64,000 nucleotides of DNA, taken from assembly GCA_903859155.1 (NCBI GenBank), contig CAIOLO010000100.1:31317-95316 (forward strand), written 5' to 3'. Position 1 is the stretch's first letter. Each line of letters opens with the position of its first letter. Below the pieces are notes generated by a model. That model had not been told where the DNA came from. It did no database searches and saw only the letters and a list, made by a program, of their open reading frames with translations. A program made the translations under genes and the position numbers. The DNA is from an uncultured beta proteobacterium. GTDB lineage: Bacteria; Pseudomonadota; Gammaproteobacteria; Burkholderiales; SG8-39. Below are positions 52,077-62,540 of the stretch, in pieces.

Positions 52077-53348
52077 ATGAAACTGGAAACCATCGCCGTT
52101 CACGGCGGCTACAGCCCGGAACCCACCACCAAGGCAGTTGCGGTGCCGATTTACCAGACGACCTCCTACGCCTTCGACAACACGCAGCATGGCGCCGACC
52201 TGTTCGACCTCAAGGTGGCGGGCAACATCTACACCCGCATCATGAACCCGACGCAGGACGTGCTCGAGAAGCGCGTGGCCGAGATGGAGGGCGGCATCGC
52301 CGGGCTTGCGCTTGCTTCGGGCCAGGCCGCCATCACCTACTCGATCCTGACCATCGCCGAGGCGGGCGACAACATCGTGTCGGCATCCACGCTCTACGGC
52401 GGCACCTACAACCTGTTCGCCCACACCCTGCCGCAGTACGGCATCGAGGTGCGCTTCGCCGACTACCGCGAGCCCGGCTCGTTTGAAAAACTGATAGACG
52501 CCAAGACCAAGGCGGTGTTCTGCGAATCGATCGGCAATCCGCTGGGCAACATCACCGACTTCGCGCGCCTTGCCGAGATCGCGCACCGCCATGCGGCGCC
52601 CTTGATCGTCGACAACACCGTGCCCTCGCCCTACCTGTGCCGGCCGTTCGAGCACGGCGCCGACATCGTGGTGCACTCGCTCACCAAATACCTCGGCGGC
52701 CATGGCAACTCGATCGGCGGGATCATCGTCGACTCGGGCAAGTTTCCATGGGCGGAGCACAAGCAGAAATTCAAGCGTCTCAACGAGCCCGACGTCTCCT
52801 ACCACGGGGTGGTCTACACCGAAGCCCTGGGACCGGCGGCCTACATCGGGCGTGCGCGGGTGGTGCCGTTGCGGAATATGGGCGCGGCGATCAGCCCGTT
52901 CAATGCGTTTCTCATCCTGCAGGGAATCGAAACGGTGGCCCTGCGCCTGGACCGTATCTGCGAAAACGCCGTCAAGGTGGCGCAATTTCTCAAGGACCAC
53001 GCGAAGGTGGCCTGGGTCAACTACGCGGGTCTGCCCGACCACAAGGATCACGCGCTGGTAAAGCGCTACCTCGGCGGGCGCGCCTCGGGAATACTGACCT
53101 TTGGCGTCAAGGGCGGGATCGAGGCCGGTGCGCGATTCCAGGACGCACTGAAGCTGGTGGTGCGTCTGGTCAATATCGGCGACTGCAAATCGCTGGCCTG
53201 TCATCCGGCATCGACAACGCACCGGCAGCTATCGAAGGACGAACTAGCCAGGTCGGGCGTCACCGAAGAGATGGTGCGCCTGTCGATCGGCATCGAACAT
53301 ATCGAGGACATCGTCGCGGACCTCGACCAGGCGCTGGCCGCGGTTTGA
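52077..53348 (+). CDS. metY: O-acetylhomoserine sulfhydrylase (OAH aminocarboxypropyltransferase)
   Basis: The 423-residue PLP enzyme has [71 protein letters not shown], the PLP Lys in [16 protein letters not shown] and [11 protein letters not shown]. The insertion between the Lys and [17 protein letters not shown] and the length are typical of the MetY branch, which makes homocysteine from O-acetylhomoserine and sulfide, rather than MetB. Start at ATG 52077 after AGGGAACAAG. The methionine gamma-lyase gene follows on the same strand. Confidence 0.9.
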   Translation: MKLETIAVHGGYSPEPTTKAVAVPIYQTTSYAFDNTQHGADLFDLKVAGNIYTRIMNPTQDVLEKRVAEMEGGIAGLALASGQAAITYSILTIAEAGDNIVSASTLYGGTYNLFAHTLPQYGIEVRFADYREPGSFEKLIDAKTKAVFCESIGNPLGNITDFARLAEIAHRHAAPLIVDNTVPSPYLCRPFEHGADIVVHSLTKYLGGHGNSIGGIIVDSGKFPWAEHKQKFKRLNEPDVSYHGVVYTEALGPAAYIGRARVVPLRNMGAAISPFNAFLILQGIETVALRLDRICENAVKVAQFLKDHAKVAWVNYAGLPDHKDHALVKRYLGGRASGILTFGVKGGIEAGARFQDALKLVVRLVNIGDCKSLACHPASTTHRQLSKDELARSGVTEEMVRLSIGIEHIEDIVADLDQALAAV

Positions 53349-53499
53349 TTTGATGCCGGGTGTTGCCCCATAAGGCATTGCAAAAAATGGGGTCGCACCG
53401 CCTGAAACAGGCTGTACGGCAGCGCGGTAATTTTGCACCCGGCAGCGGCGGAAAATTTCGCCGCCACGACCGGGTTTTGTCAATTTTCTAGAGGTGCGC

Positions 53500-54696
53500 A
53501 TGACAACCGGCGACCAAACACCCAAGGGGTTTTCCACCCGCGCGATTCACCACGGTTATGACCCCTACCAGGGAGCCGGGTCGCTCAATCCACCGCTTTA
53601 TCTGAGTTCCACCTACACGTTCCCGACCGCAGCCGACGGCGCCGCCCGGTTTGCAGGCGAACAGGCGGGCTACATCTATTCGCGCGTCGGCAACCCGACA
53701 ACCGCGTTGCTGGAAGCACGACTGGCGAATCTCGAAGGCGGTGAAGCGGCGCTGGTGACGGCCTCCGGTCAGGGGGCTACCACATCGCTGCTCTGGACCC
53801 TGCTCTCCCCCGGGGACGAAATCATCGCCGACAAGACGCTCTACGGTTGCACCTTCGGATTTCTAAAACATGGCCTGGCCAAATTCGGCGTGCGTGTGAC
53901 CCATGTCGACCTGACCGATGTCGCCAATCTCGCCGCAGCAATCAGTCCATCAACGCGCGTGGTGTTCTTCGAAACACCGGCCAATCCCAACATGCGGCTC
54001 ATCGACATTGCCGCGGTCGCAGCCATAGCCCGTCGATATGGGTCACGAACGGTCGTCGACAACACCTATTGCACGCCCTATCTGCAACGCCCCATCGAAT
54101 CAGGCGCCGATTTTGTGCTTCATTCCGCAACCAAGTACCTCGGCGGCCATGGGGACCTTCTGGCTGGCGCCATCGTCGGCCCCAAGGAGGATCTTGATCA
54201 GGTGCGCTTCTACGGCATCAAGGACATGACCGGCGCCGTGCTGTCATCCCAGGACGCCTTCCTGGTAATGCGTGGTCTCAAGACGCTCGCCTTGCGTATG
54301 GATCGACACTGCGCCAGCGCCCAGATCGTGGCCGAGTTGCTCGCCGCCCATCCCAAGGTCGCGGTCGTGCATTACCCCGGACTGGACACTTTCCCCTATT
54401 ACGCGCTGGCCCGCCGCCAGATGGCGCAGCCGGGCGGCATGCTCGCTTTCGAACTCAAAGGCGGCATCGAGGCCGGGCGCCGTTTCATGGACGCCCTTGA
54501 ATTGTTCGTCCGCGCAGTCAGCCTCGGCGACGCCGAAAGCCTCGCCCAGCATCCGGCGAGCATGACGCACTCTTTCTATGCGCCCGAAGAACGTGCGTAT
54601 CACCTGATCAGTGAGGGCCTCATCCGCCTGTCGGTCGGACTCGAAGACGTCGCGGATATGTTGATTGATCTTCGCCAGGCGCTCGAAACGGTTTGA
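53500..54696 (+). CDS. megL: Methionine gamma-lyase
   Basis: The 398-residue PLP enzyme has GFSTRAIHHGYDPYQGAGSL, YSRVGNPTTALLEARLANLE, DKTLYGCTFGFLKHGL with the active-site Cys characteristic of methionine gamma-lyase, VDNTYCTPYLQRP, PLP Lys in [12 protein letters not shown] and QHPASMTHSFY. It splits methionine to methanethiol, ammonia and 2-oxobutanoate. ATG 53500 has GAGG upstream. With metY it forms a sulfur pair: one makes homocysteine, and the other degrades methionine whose methanethiol or sulfide may be recaptured. Cystathionine gamma-lyase activity is the main alternative. Confidence 0.88.
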   Translation: MTTGDQTPKGFSTRAIHHGYDPYQGAGSLNPPLYLSSTYTFPTAADGAARFAGEQAGYIYSRVGNPTTALLEARLANLEGGEAALVTASGQGATTSLLWTLLSPGDEIIADKTLYGCTFGFLKHGLAKFGVRVTHVDLTDVANLAAAISPSTRVVFFETPANPNMRLIDIAAVAAIARRYGSRTVVDNTYCTPYLQRPIESGADFVLHSATKYLGGHGDLLAGAIVGPKEDLDQVRFYGIKDMTGAVLSSQDAFLVMRGLKTLALRMDRHCASAQIVAELLAAHPKVAVVHYPGLDTFPYYALARRQMAQPGGMLAFELKGGIEAGRRFMDALELFVRAVSLGDAESLAQHPASMTHSFYAPEERAYHLISEGLIRLSVGLEDVADMLIDLRQALETV

Positions 54697-54817
54697 CGTC
54701 GCCTCGGTCGGTTGCGGGTATCTTTTGCCCCCGGGGGCCGCACTGACGGCTGCCTGGATGCCGTATCAAGATGCCCAAAAGGAGGTCCGCTGGGCTGGCG
54801 GAAATTGAGAATGCGGT

Positions 54818-55207
54818 TCAGGCGTTGAGCAGGTCGAGAATGCTGCGCAACTCCTTCCTGATCAGCTTGGTCTCGATAGTCGCCACCGCGAGCGCGGCGG
54901 ATTCCGTGGTTTCCGGCTTAGGCGCATTGCGCGCGCCCTGGGATTCGTCCAGCCGGTTGCGCGCGCCGCTGATGGTAAACCCCTGCTCGTAGAGCAGTTC
55001 CCGGATGCGCCGGATCAGCAGAACTTCGTGATGCTGGTAATAACGCCGGTTGCCGCGCCGTTTGACCGGCTTGAGCTGGGTGAATTCCTGCTCCCAATAG
55101 CGCAACACATGGGGCTTGACCCCGCACAATTCACTCACTTCGCCGATGGTGAAATAGCGCTTCGCCGGGATCGGCGGAAGGTCAGCCTTGGCTGTCTTGG
55201 TGTCCAT
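54818..55207 (-). CDS. MerR-family transcriptional regulator
   Basis: The 129-residue protein has a winged helix-turn-helix near residues 18-85: [63 protein letters not shown] short C-terminal helix follows. It lacks the Cys or aromatic pocket of metal or drug sensors and belongs to the MerR-like group that regularly follows ihfA in betaproteobacteria. It overlaps ihfA by 26 bases and so is co-transcribed with the translation block. Target genes are unknown. Confidence 0.9.
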   Translation of the reverse strand: MDTKTAKADLPPIPAKRYFTIGEVSELCGVKPHVLRYWEQEFTQLKPVKRRGNRRYYQHHEVLLIRRIRELLYEQGFTISGARNRLDESQGARNAPKPETTESAALAVATIETKLIRKELRSILDLLNA

Positions 55208-55490
55208 GAGCTTGCTCGACCAGTGCCTTGAGTTTCTGGCTGGCATGGAAGGTCACGACGCGCCTTGCCGTGATCGGTATTTCCTCGCCCGTCTTGGGAT
55301 TGCGACCTGGCCGCTGGGGCTTGTCGCGCAGCTGAAAATTGCCGAATCCCGAGAGCTTTACGCTGTCGCTGGCCTCCAGCGCATGACGGATTTCCTCGAA
55401 AAAGGTCTCCACCATGTCCTTGGCCTCCCGCTTGTTGAGCCCGACCTTTTCGAACAGCATGTCGGCGAGCTCGGCTTTCGTGAGTGTCAT
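55182..55490 (-). CDS. ihfA: Integration host factor subunit alpha
   Basis: The 102-residue DNA-bending protein has [61 protein letters not shown] with the beta-arm RPGRNPKTG and intercalating Pro, and [16 protein letters not shown]. It acts with IhfB in recombination, replication and transcription. It lies 9 bases after pheT, the usual pheST-ihfA order. Confidence 0.97.
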   Translation of the reverse strand: MTLTKAELADMLFEKVGLNKREAKDMVETFFEEIRHALEASDSVKLSGFGNFQLRDKPQRPGRNPKTGEEIPITARRVVTFHASQKLKALVEQAHGHQDSQG

Positions 55491-55499
55491 TTCTGCTCC

Positions 55500-57914
55500 C
55501 TAGGCACGCAATTTAGCCCCGAATTGAGCCTTGAGGACATCCAACAATCCCGCCTTGATGGCGTCGGCTTCTTCGTCTGTCAAGGTGCGCGCAGTATCTT
55601 GTATAACTACCCGAAATGCAAGGCTTTTTTCCCCCGCGGCGATTCCTTTGCCACGATAAAGATCGAATAATCCTATGTCCTGGACCGGGCCGGGACGGAC
55701 CTTGTTCATGGCGTCGAGCAGCGCCTGAACCGGGGTGGATTCGGCCACCAGTATGGACAAATCACGGATCATCGGCGGAAATTTCGAGACCATCCGGTAG
55801 CGGGGCAGATGCTGATCCAGCAAGGACTCGACTTCAATTTCGAAGACGACCGCCGGCAGCGGCAATTCATATTTCTGTTGGAGGCGGGGGTGCAGCTCGC
55901 CGATCCAGCCGATGGCCCGCCCATCCAGAACAACGCGCGCGCTGCGCCCGGGATGCAAGGCGACATGGGAGGCCGCCTCAAAGCGCGCGATGCGCGGCGC
56001 GAGCAAGCCTTCGACATCCGCCTTGAGATCGAAAAAGTCGACACCGCGCGACTCGACGCCCCACTGCTCCTTCACCGCCTGGCCGCAGGCGAGAGCGCCC
56101 ACATGAAGGGGTTGCCTCAGGCCGGCCAGTTCGAGCGGTCCGTCGGCTAGCGCCGCGTCGCGGATATACACGCGGGCCAGTTCGAACACGCGTATGCGAT
56201 CGAGTTTTCTATTCAGGTTATAGCGCAGATTGGCGATCAGACTGCCCAGGAGGGTGCTGCGCATGACCGAGAACTGCGCGGCGATGGGATTGCGCACGCG
56301 GATGGGGTCATTGCGCCCGGCAAAATCAGCCTCCCATGCAGCCTCGACAAAACTGTAATTGATGACCTCGGTGAAATCGCGCCCCGCGAGCAGCCGGCGC
56401 AGTTCATGCGTGGCGCGGCGCCCCTCGGGCTGCGCACGCATTACAGCGGGCGCGACCGGAGGATGCGCCGGGATCCGCTCGAAACCGTACACGCGCGCGA
56501 CCTCTTCGATCAAATCCTCCTCGATCGCGATATCGAATCGGTACGAGGGCGGTGTCACGACAAAAGATTCGTCCGCGCCGCTGCCCTCGCGCCGACAGGT
56601 GAAATCGAGGCGCCTGAAAATATCCGCCATCTCCGCGGCTTCGACAGGCACACCAATGATCCTGCGTGCCCGCGCGACGCGCATGCGCACCGGCGCGCGC
56701 TGCGGCAACGCGGTGGCATGATCCTCGACGGGGCCGGGCTCGCCGCCGCAGATATCCATGATGAGCCGGGTCGCACGCTCGATTCCGTCGAGGTTGTTCT
56801 CGAAATCAACGCCGCGCTCGAAACGATGCGCCGCGTCGCTGGAAAAATTGAAGCGCCGCGCGCGTCCGGCGATGACATCTGGAAAGAAAAACGCAGACTC
56901 CAGGTAGATGTTGCGCGTTTGCAACCCGGCCTTGGTCGAGTCACCTCCCATGATGCCGGCGAGCCCGATGGGTCCGCTGTCGTCCGTGATGCAAAGCACC
57001 GCCTCGTCGACATCGACAATCTGCTCGCTCAGGAGCTTGATCTGCTCGCCTTTTCTACCAAAGCGCACACCTATGCCCCCGGCAAGCTTGTCGAAGTCAT
57101 AGACGTGCAGGGGCCGCCCTAATTCAAGCATAACGTAGTTGGTGACATCGACCAGCGCGGAAATGCATCTCTGACCGGCGCGCTCGAGGCGCTGTCTCAT
57201 CCAGGCCGGCGTGGCAGCCGCCGCGTCGACGTTGCGGATCACGCGGCCGCTGAAACGGCCGCAGCCGGCGGGATCGATTTCGCGCAGCGTCAGCTTCGCA
57301 TCGCAAGCCGGAGGCACCGCATTGATTTCGGGAGGCGCCATGCGCGTACCGGTCAGCGCGGCGACTTCGCGCGCCACGCCCAGCAACGAGAGGCAATCGG
57401 CGCGATTCGGCGTGAGTTTGAGGTTGAATATGCGGTCATCGAGGGCAAGCCACTCCCGCACGTCATGACCCGGGGGGACATTGCCCTCCAGCGCCAGCAG
57501 CCCGCTGTGATCTTCGGAGAGCCCCAGTTCACGGGCCGAACACAGCATGCCCTGGCTTTCCACGCCGCGCATGGTCGCGGCCTTGATGACGAAGGGCTGA
57601 CCGGGCGACTCCCCGGGTAGCCGCGCGCCGATGCGGGCACAGGGAACCTTCATGCCCGCCACCACGTTGGGCGCGCCGCAAACGATGCGCAGGGGCGCGG
57701 CATCGCCGACATCGACCTCGCAGACATTCAGCCGATCGGCATTCGGGTGCCGCGCCACCGAGAGCACCTCGCCTGCGACAACGCCGGAGAACGCCGGCGC
57801 CACGGCTTCGCAACTCTCGACCTCCAGACCCGACATGGTCAAAAGGTGCGCCAGTTCATCCGCTGTCTTATCCGGATTGACCAATGCGCGCAGCCAGCTT
57901 TCGGGAAATTGCAT
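55500..57914 (-). CDS. pheT: Phenylalanyl-tRNA synthetase beta subunit
   Basis: The 804-residue subunit starts MQFPESWLRALVNPDKT at 57914, five bases after the pheS stop; a longer open frame upstream overlaps pheS and is rejected. Domains in order: tRNA-binding OB fold (VVAGEVLSVARHPNADRLNVCEV, core HPNADRLNVCEV), B3/B4 editing domain (YVMLELGRPLHVYDFDKL), B5, the catalytic-like core (YGFERIPAHPP) and the ferredoxin-like anticodon domain (KFPPMIRDLSILV). It pairs with PheS as alpha2-beta2 and removes mischarged Tyr. Confidence 0.97.
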   Translation of the reverse strand: MQFPESWLRALVNPDKTADELAHLLTMSGLEVESCEAVAPAFSGVVAGEVLSVARHPNADRLNVCEVDVGDAAPLRIVCGAPNVVAGMKVPCARIGARLPGESPGQPFVIKAATMRGVESQGMLCSARELGLSEDHSGLLALEGNVPPGHDVREWLALDDRIFNLKLTPNRADCLSLLGVAREVAALTGTRMAPPEINAVPPACDAKLTLREIDPAGCGRFSGRVIRNVDAAAATPAWMRQRLERAGQRCISALVDVTNYVMLELGRPLHVYDFDKLAGGIGVRFGRKGEQIKLLSEQIVDVDEAVLCITDDSGPIGLAGIMGGDSTKAGLQTRNIYLESAFFFPDVIAGRARRFNFSSDAAHRFERGVDFENNLDGIERATRLIMDICGGEPGPVEDHATALPQRAPVRMRVARARRIIGVPVEAAEMADIFRRLDFTCRREGSGADESFVVTPPSYRFDIAIEEDLIEEVARVYGFERIPAHPPVAPAVMRAQPEGRRATHELRRLLAGRDFTEVINYSFVEAAWEADFAGRNDPIRVRNPIAAQFSVMRSTLLGSLIANLRYNLNRKLDRIRVFELARVYIRDAALADGPLELAGLRQPLHVGALACGQAVKEQWGVESRGVDFFDLKADVEGLLAPRIARFEAASHVALHPGRSARVVLDGRAIGWIGELHPRLQQKYELPLPAVVFEIEVESLLDQHLPRYRMVSKFPPMIRDLSILVAESTPVQALLDAMNKVRPGPVQDIGLFDLYRGKGIAAGEKSLAFRVVIQDTARTLTDEEADAIKAGLLDVLKAQFGAKLRA

Positions 57915-57919
57915 ACAGC

Positions 57920-58936
57920 CTAGCGGAATTGTTGGAGAAAACGCAGATCGCCGTCGAAGAACAGGCGCAGGTCGTCGATGCCGTAACGCAGCATGGAAAG
58001 ACGCTCCAGCCCCGATCCGAACGCGAATCCGATATAGCGCTCCGGGTCGAGCCCGAAATTGCGCACCACCGACGGGTGCACCTGCCCGGCGCCGGAGATC
58101 TCCAGCCAGCGCCCCTTCTGCGGACCGGAGGCAAACATCATGTCGATCTCGGCCGAGGGCTCGGTGAACGGAAAATAGGACGGACGGAACCGGACTTGCA
58201 ACTCGTCGGTTTCGAAAAACTTCCGCAGGAAATCGGTGTACACGCCTTTGAGATCCGCGAAGCTGACGTTTTCGTCTATCCACAGACCTTCAACCTGGTG
58301 AAACATGGGCGAGTGCGTGGCATCCGAATCGACGCGATAGGTGCGCCCGGGTGCAATGACCTTGATCGGCGGCCGATGCTGGCAGGCATAACGAACCTGC
58401 ATCGGACTGGTATGGGTGCGAAGCAGCAGCGGCAAGCCACCCTGGTCGCTGCCTTCGACGTAAAACGTATCCTGCATGGAACGTGCGGGATGGTTCAAAG
58501 GATTATTCAACGCGGTGAAGTTATACCAGTCGGTTTCGATTTCGGGTCCGTCGGCGATGTCGAAACCGATGGAATGAAAGATCGACTCGATCCGCTGCCA
58601 GGTGCGGATGACAGGATGTATGCCTCCCAGGCCCGCGCCCCTTCCGGGCAGGGTCACATCCAGAGCCTCCTCGGCAAGGCGCGCGTCCAGAGCGGCAGCG
58701 GCAAGGGCGTCGCGCCGTTCGCCAAGCGCGGCTTCGATGCGGTCCTTGGCGGCGTTGATGCGCGCGCCCGCATCGCGGCGCTCATCAGGCGCAAGCTTAC
58801 CCAAAGCCTTCAGCAGCGCGGTAAGGCTGCCCGATTTGCCCAGGAAACGCGCCTTTACGCGCTCGAGTTCGTCCGCATCGGCAATGCGGCCGAACTCCTC
58901 TATGGCGCTAGTGACGATTGCGTCAACGTCGCTCAT
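57920..58936 (-). CDS. pheS: Phenylalanyl-tRNA synthetase alpha subunit
   Basis: The 338-residue class II synthetase has an N-terminal coiled coil (to about residue 85), motif 1 ([17 protein letters not shown]), [19 protein letters not shown], motif 2 ([19 protein letters not shown]) and motif 3 ([14 protein letters not shown]). Start taken at ATG 58936 ([10 protein letters not shown]); an ATG 21 bases upstream is an alternative. It lies between rplT and pheT. The pheST leader peptide of enteric bacteria is not seen in the 60-base gap. Confidence 0.97.
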   Translation of the reverse strand: MSDVDAIVTSAIEEFGRIADADELERVKARFLGKSGSLTALLKALGKLAPDERRDAGARINAAKDRIEAALGERRDALAAAALDARLAEEALDVTLPGRGAGLGGIHPVIRTWQRIESIFHSIGFDIADGPEIETDWYNFTALNNPLNHPARSMQDTFYVEGSDQGGLPLLLRTHTSPMQVRYACQHRPPIKVIAPGRTYRVDSDATHSPMFHQVEGLWIDENVSFADLKGVYTDFLRKFFETDELQVRFRPSYFPFTEPSAEIDMMFASGPQKGRWLEISGAGQVHPSVVRNFGLDPERYIGFAFGSGLERLSMLRYGIDDLRLFFDGDLRFLQQFR

Positions 58937-58996
58937 GCTGGGAATTATTCGATTCACTGCCCGCTCGCCAGTGGCGAAGCGGGCCGAAAAATATGA

Positions 58997-59356
58997 TCAG
59001 CCGGCCAGCTTTGCCTTGGCCTGCCCGACGATCTTGGCAAAAGCGGCCTTGTCGGCAACCGCCAGATCGGCGAGCACCTTGCGATCGATTTCGATCGCCG
59101 CTTTCTTCAAGCCGTTCATCAGGACGCTATAGGTGATCCCGAGTTCCCGTGCGCCGGCGTTGATACGGGCAATCCACAGACCGCGAAAATCGCGCTTCTT
59201 GGCGCGCCGGTCGCGGTAGGCGTACTGCCCTGCTTTCATCACCGCTTCCGTGGCAACACGGAATACGTTGCCGCGACGGCCGCGGAAACCCTTGGCTTTT
59301 TCGATGACCTTCTTGTGGCGTGCGTGCGCCGTAACGCCGCGTTTTACTCTAGGCAT
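58997..59356 (-). CDS. rplT: Ribosomal protein bL20
   Basis: The 119-residue protein reads [40 protein letters not shown] and [20 protein letters not shown], full-length L20. It binds 23S rRNA early in 50S assembly and in many bacteria represses the infC-rpmI-rplT messenger. Located 55 bases after rpmI. Confidence 0.98.
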   Translation of the reverse strand: MPRVKRGVTAHARHKKVIEKAKGFRGRRGNVFRVATEAVMKAGQYAYRDRRAKKRDFRGLWIARINAGARELGITYSVLMNGLKKAAIEIDRKVLADLAVADKAAFAKIVGQAKAKLAG

Positions 59357-59411
59357 GACATGACTCCTGAATTCTGTTCGTGAACGGTGATCGGACGGAT
59401 GGCGGTGTCGC

Positions 59412-59609
59412 TCAGCCGTAGGGCATCATTGCCCGGACCGCACGCAGATTGGTGTCATGCACGGCGGTTGTGCCACGCAGCGCGCGTTTGCGCTTGGTGG
59501 TTTTCTTGGTGAGGATGTGGCGCAGGTAGGCCCTGGATCGCTTGATACCACCGCCTCCCAGAACGCGAAAGCGCTTTTTGGCAGAACTCTTGGTCTTCAT
59601 CTTGGGCAT
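59412..59609 (-). CDS. rpmI: Ribosomal protein bL35
   Basis: The 65-residue basic protein starts [20 protein letters not shown] and ends [13 protein letters not shown], typical L35. The ATG at 59609 is preceded by AAGGAG; the frame extends 14 codons further without a ribosome site. A 162-base gap separates it from infC, large enough for an L20-binding operator. Confidence 0.97.
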   Translation of the reverse strand: MPKMKTKSSAKKRFRVLGGGGIKRSRAYLRHILTKKTTKRKRALRGTTAVHDTNLRAVRAMMPYG

Positions 59610-59771
59610 GGCAAAACTCCTTTTTTCTGCAGCGGCGGGTGGCCGGATCACCCAACGTATCCGGCGCTTGTGACCACGACGCTGCTTGTTTGCAAATGCG
59701 GCGACCGCCGCTTCGCTTATTCCGGCACCGCACCAACGTCGTGCGGCCCCGGGGACTACATCAGGCTCCGG

Positions 59772-60338
59772 TCATTGCGCAGGTTGCGCGACCTCGGCCT
59801 CCGCCTTCTTCTTCACTGGTATCACTTTCTTCGGTGCCAGTACCATCACCAGCTGCCGGCCTTCCATCTTGGGCCACTGCTCGACGACGCCGTAGGCCTC
59901 CAGATCCAGCTTGACTCTCTCAATCAGGCGCATGCCGAACTCCTGATGCGCCATTTCGCGACCACGGTAACGCAATGTGACCTTGGTCTTGTCGCCCTCT
60001 TCGAGAAACTTGATCAGGTTGCGCAGCTTGATCTTGTAGTCACCCTCGTCGGTACCGGGGCGGAATTTCACTTCCTTGACTTGAATCTGCTTCTGCTTGA
60101 GTTTGGTTTCGTGGGCTTTCTTCGCCTCGCGATACTTGAACTTTCCGAAGTCCATCATCTTGCAGACCGGGGGCACCGCCAGCGGTGCTATCTCGACGAG
60201 ATCGACCTCCTGCTCCTCGGACAGCCTCATTGCCTGCTCGATCGGCATGATGCCTAGCTGCTCGCCCTTTTCCCCGACCAACCGCACTTCGGGTGCAGTG
60301 ATCTCATGATTCAAGCGCTGCGCTTTTTCCTGAACGAT
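59772..60338 (-). CDS. infC: Translation initiation factor IF-3, with AUC start codon
   Basis: The protein has [58 protein letters not shown] and [16 protein letters not shown], complete IF3. The only initiator with a proper ribosome site (AGGGAG, eight bases away) is ATC at 60336-60338, giving 188 residues beginning with [12 protein letters not shown] after the initiator. Non-AUG starts (AUU, AUC, AUA) are a known feature of infC and allow IF3 to limit its own synthesis. A TTG 8 codons later lacks a good ribosome site. Confidence 0.95.
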   Translation of the reverse strand: MVQEKAQRLNHEITAPEVRLVGEKGEQLGIMPIEQAMRLSEEQEVDLVEIAPLAVPPVCKMMDFGKFKYREAKKAHETKLKQKQIQVKEVKFRPGTDEGDYKIKLRNLIKFLEEGDKTKVTLRYRGREMAHQEFGMRLIERVKLDLEAYGVVEQWPKMEGRQLVMVLAPKKVIPVKKKAEAEVAQPAQ

Positions 60339-60352
60339 GTCTGTATCTCCCT
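60339..60352 (-). promoter_or_regulatory. Ribosome-binding site that fixes the infC AUC start
   Basis: On the minus strand AGGGAG (60352-60347) stands eight bases before ATC. No AUG, GUG or UUG lies at an equivalent distance, so the site determines the unusual initiator. Confidence 0.8.
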
Positions 60353-60388
60353 TTCAATCAAATATCAGGCCGCTCCGCTTGCGCGGAC

Positions 60389-62299
60389 CTAGTTCAAGCC
60401 AGATTGCGACTCGGAACTGAGGCGAGCGGCGAATTCCTCTACGGACATCAGTCCAAGGTCTTCACCGCCACGGGCGCGAACGGCCACCCGGTCGGCTGCC
60501 TTTTCCTTTTCCCCAACAACCAGGAGGAACGGCAGCTTCTGCATGCTATGTTCTCGAATTTTATAGGTTATTTTCTCATTTCTCAAGTCCGATTCGACTC
60601 GAAACCCCCGTTGTCGGAGCATTTTTGCGGTGTTTTCCGCATATTCCGCCTGCCCGGCGGAAATATTGAGCACCATCGCCTGGACGGGCGCAAGCCAGGC
60701 CGGCAGCGCCCCGGCATGATTTTCAATGAGTATTCCGATGAAGCGCTCCATGGATCCCAAGATCGCCCGATGCAGCATGACGGGAGTCCGCCGGGTATTG
60801 TCCTCAGCGACATAGGACGCCCCCAAACGCTCGGGCATGTTGAAATCGACCTGAATCGTGCCGCATTGCCATACCCGTCCGATGGCATCCTTCAATGAAT
60901 ATTCGACTTTGGGGCCGTAAAACGCCCCCTCCCCCGGCGATACCTCGAATTCGCATCCGGCGTGCCTGAGCGACTCCATCAGCGCCGCCTCGGCCCGGTC
61001 CCACAGATCATCCGCGCCAACACGCTTGTCAGGACGGGTGGCGACCTTGTAGACGATTTCGCTGAATCCGAATCCCTTGTAGACCTGCTGAAGCAGGGAG
61101 GTAAATGCCGCGCATTCCCCCAGTATTTGCTCCTCGGTGCAGAAAATATGTCCGTCATCCTGGGTAAACCCGCGGATGCGCATGATGCCGTGCAGTGCGC
61201 CCGAGGGTTCATTGCGGTGGCATATGCCGAACTCACCGTAGCGCAGCGGCAGGTCCCGATAGCTGCGTATGCCCTTGTTGAAGATCTGCACATGCCCCGG
61301 GCAATTCATCGGCTTTACCGCGTAATCGCGGTTCTCCGACGAAGTGGTGAACATGTTTTCCTTGTAATTCTCCCAATGACCGGACTTTTCCCACAGGCTG
61401 CGGTCCAGAATCTGCGGACAACGCACTTCCAGGTAGCCATTGTCGCGATACACACCGCGCATGGTCTGCTCCACCTGCTGCCATAGCGTCCACCCCTTGG
61501 GGTGCCAGAAAACCAGTCCCGGCGCCTCTTCCTGCATGTGGAACAAATCTAGCAGCGTGCCGATGCGCCGGTGATCGCGCTTCTCGGCCTCCTCCAGCAT
61601 GGTGAGATAGGCGTCCTGCTCTTCTTTCTTTGCCCACGCCGTGCCGTAGATCCTTTGCAGCATCTCGTTTTTCGAGTCGCCGCGCCAGTAGGCGCCCGCG
61701 ACTTTCATCAGCTTGAACACTTTCAGCTTGCCGGTGGAGGGTACGTGCGGCCCGCGGCACAAATCAATGAAATCGCCCTCGCGATACAGCGATACATCAT
61801 CCCCCTGAGGAATCGACGCGATGATCTCGGCTTTATAGTGCTCGCCGATCGACTTGAAGAACGCCACGGCCTTGTCGCGCGGCCAGACCTCGCGCACCAC
61901 CGGCAGGTCCTTTTTCGCCAGTTCCGCCATGCGCTTTTCGATGGCGGCCAGGTCGTCGGGAGTAAACGGGCGTTTGTAGGAGAAATCGTAGTAAAAACCG
62001 TTTTCGATCACAGGCCCTATGGTGACCTGGGCATCAGGAAACAATTCCTTTACCGCATACGCCAGCAGGTGCGCCATGGAGTGGCGCAGAACCTCGACGC
62101 CCTGTGCGTCGCGGTCGGTGACGATGGCGAGTTCGGCATCCGTTTCGATGCGGTGGCTCAAATCCACTAGTTTCCCGTCGACGCGTCCTGCCAGTGCAGC
62201 GCGCGCCAGGCCTGCGCCGATCGAGGCGGCGACCTCTGCCACCGTTACCGGCGTTGAATATTCCCTATGGGTGCCGTCCGGGAGTTTGATCGTTGGCAT
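60389..62299 (-). CDS. thrS: Threonyl-tRNA synthetase
   Basis: The 636-residue enzyme has the TGS domain ([20 protein letters not shown]), the editing domain with [26 protein letters not shown] and [12 protein letters not shown], catalytic motif 2 ([20 protein letters not shown], zinc Cys and others), zinc-binding [10 protein letters not shown], and the anticodon domain ([12 protein letters not shown]). Start at ATG 62299; the frame extends 15 codons upstream through the terminator hairpin. It is first of the thrS-infC-rpmI-rplT-pheST-ihfA series. Confidence 0.98.
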   Translation of the reverse strand: MPTIKLPDGTHREYSTPVTVAEVAASIGAGLARAALAGRVDGKLVDLSHRIETDAELAIVTDRDAQGVEVLRHSMAHLLAYAVKELFPDAQVTIGPVIENGFYYDFSYKRPFTPDDLAAIEKRMAELAKKDLPVVREVWPRDKAVAFFKSIGEHYKAEIIASIPQGDDVSLYREGDFIDLCRGPHVPSTGKLKVFKLMKVAGAYWRGDSKNEMLQRIYGTAWAKKEEQDAYLTMLEEAEKRDHRRIGTLLDLFHMQEEAPGLVFWHPKGWTLWQQVEQTMRGVYRDNGYLEVRCPQILDRSLWEKSGHWENYKENMFTTSSENRDYAVKPMNCPGHVQIFNKGIRSYRDLPLRYGEFGICHRNEPSGALHGIMRIRGFTQDDGHIFCTEEQILGECAAFTSLLQQVYKGFGFSEIVYKVATRPDKRVGADDLWDRAEAALMESLRHAGCEFEVSPGEGAFYGPKVEYSLKDAIGRVWQCGTIQVDFNMPERLGASYVAEDNTRRTPVMLHRAILGSMERFIGILIENHAGALPAWLAPVQAMVLNISAGQAEYAENTAKMLRQRGFRVESDLRNEKITYKIREHSMQKLPFLLVVGEKEKAADRVAVRARGGEDLGLMSVEEFAARLSSESQSGLN

Positions 62300-62317
62300 A
62301 CTGGACTCTAAAAAACT

Positions 62318-62346
62318 GCAAAAAAAAGTGCGGTCGAGCCGCACTT
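62318..62346 (-). terminator. Intrinsic terminator or attenuator immediately upstream of thrS
   Basis: On the minus strand AAGTGCGG - CTCGA - CCGCACTT is followed by eight or nine T and then, 19 bases on, the thrS ATG. It ends transcription coming from the M24 gene or attenuates thrS itself. Confidence 0.75.
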
Positions 62347-62540
62347 CATGATTTTCGCGCGCACCCGATCAATGTTTTCGCCATCTTGACAAAATTCGCG
62401 TTTGGCAATGCATTGATCAGGCTCCAAATTGCCAGCCAGTTCGATAAACACTTGCCAGGAAGGCCACAACCAAAATAAAGTCAATTACATCATTCACCCG
62501 AAAGCTGAGATGGCTCCTGCGGCAGCGCAGCTACGCTGCC

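Noticed and set aside
57915..58283. An N-terminal extension of PheT by about 120 codons
   Set aside because: It overlaps pheS in another frame, and known PheT begins at the MQF start with OB-fold spacing.
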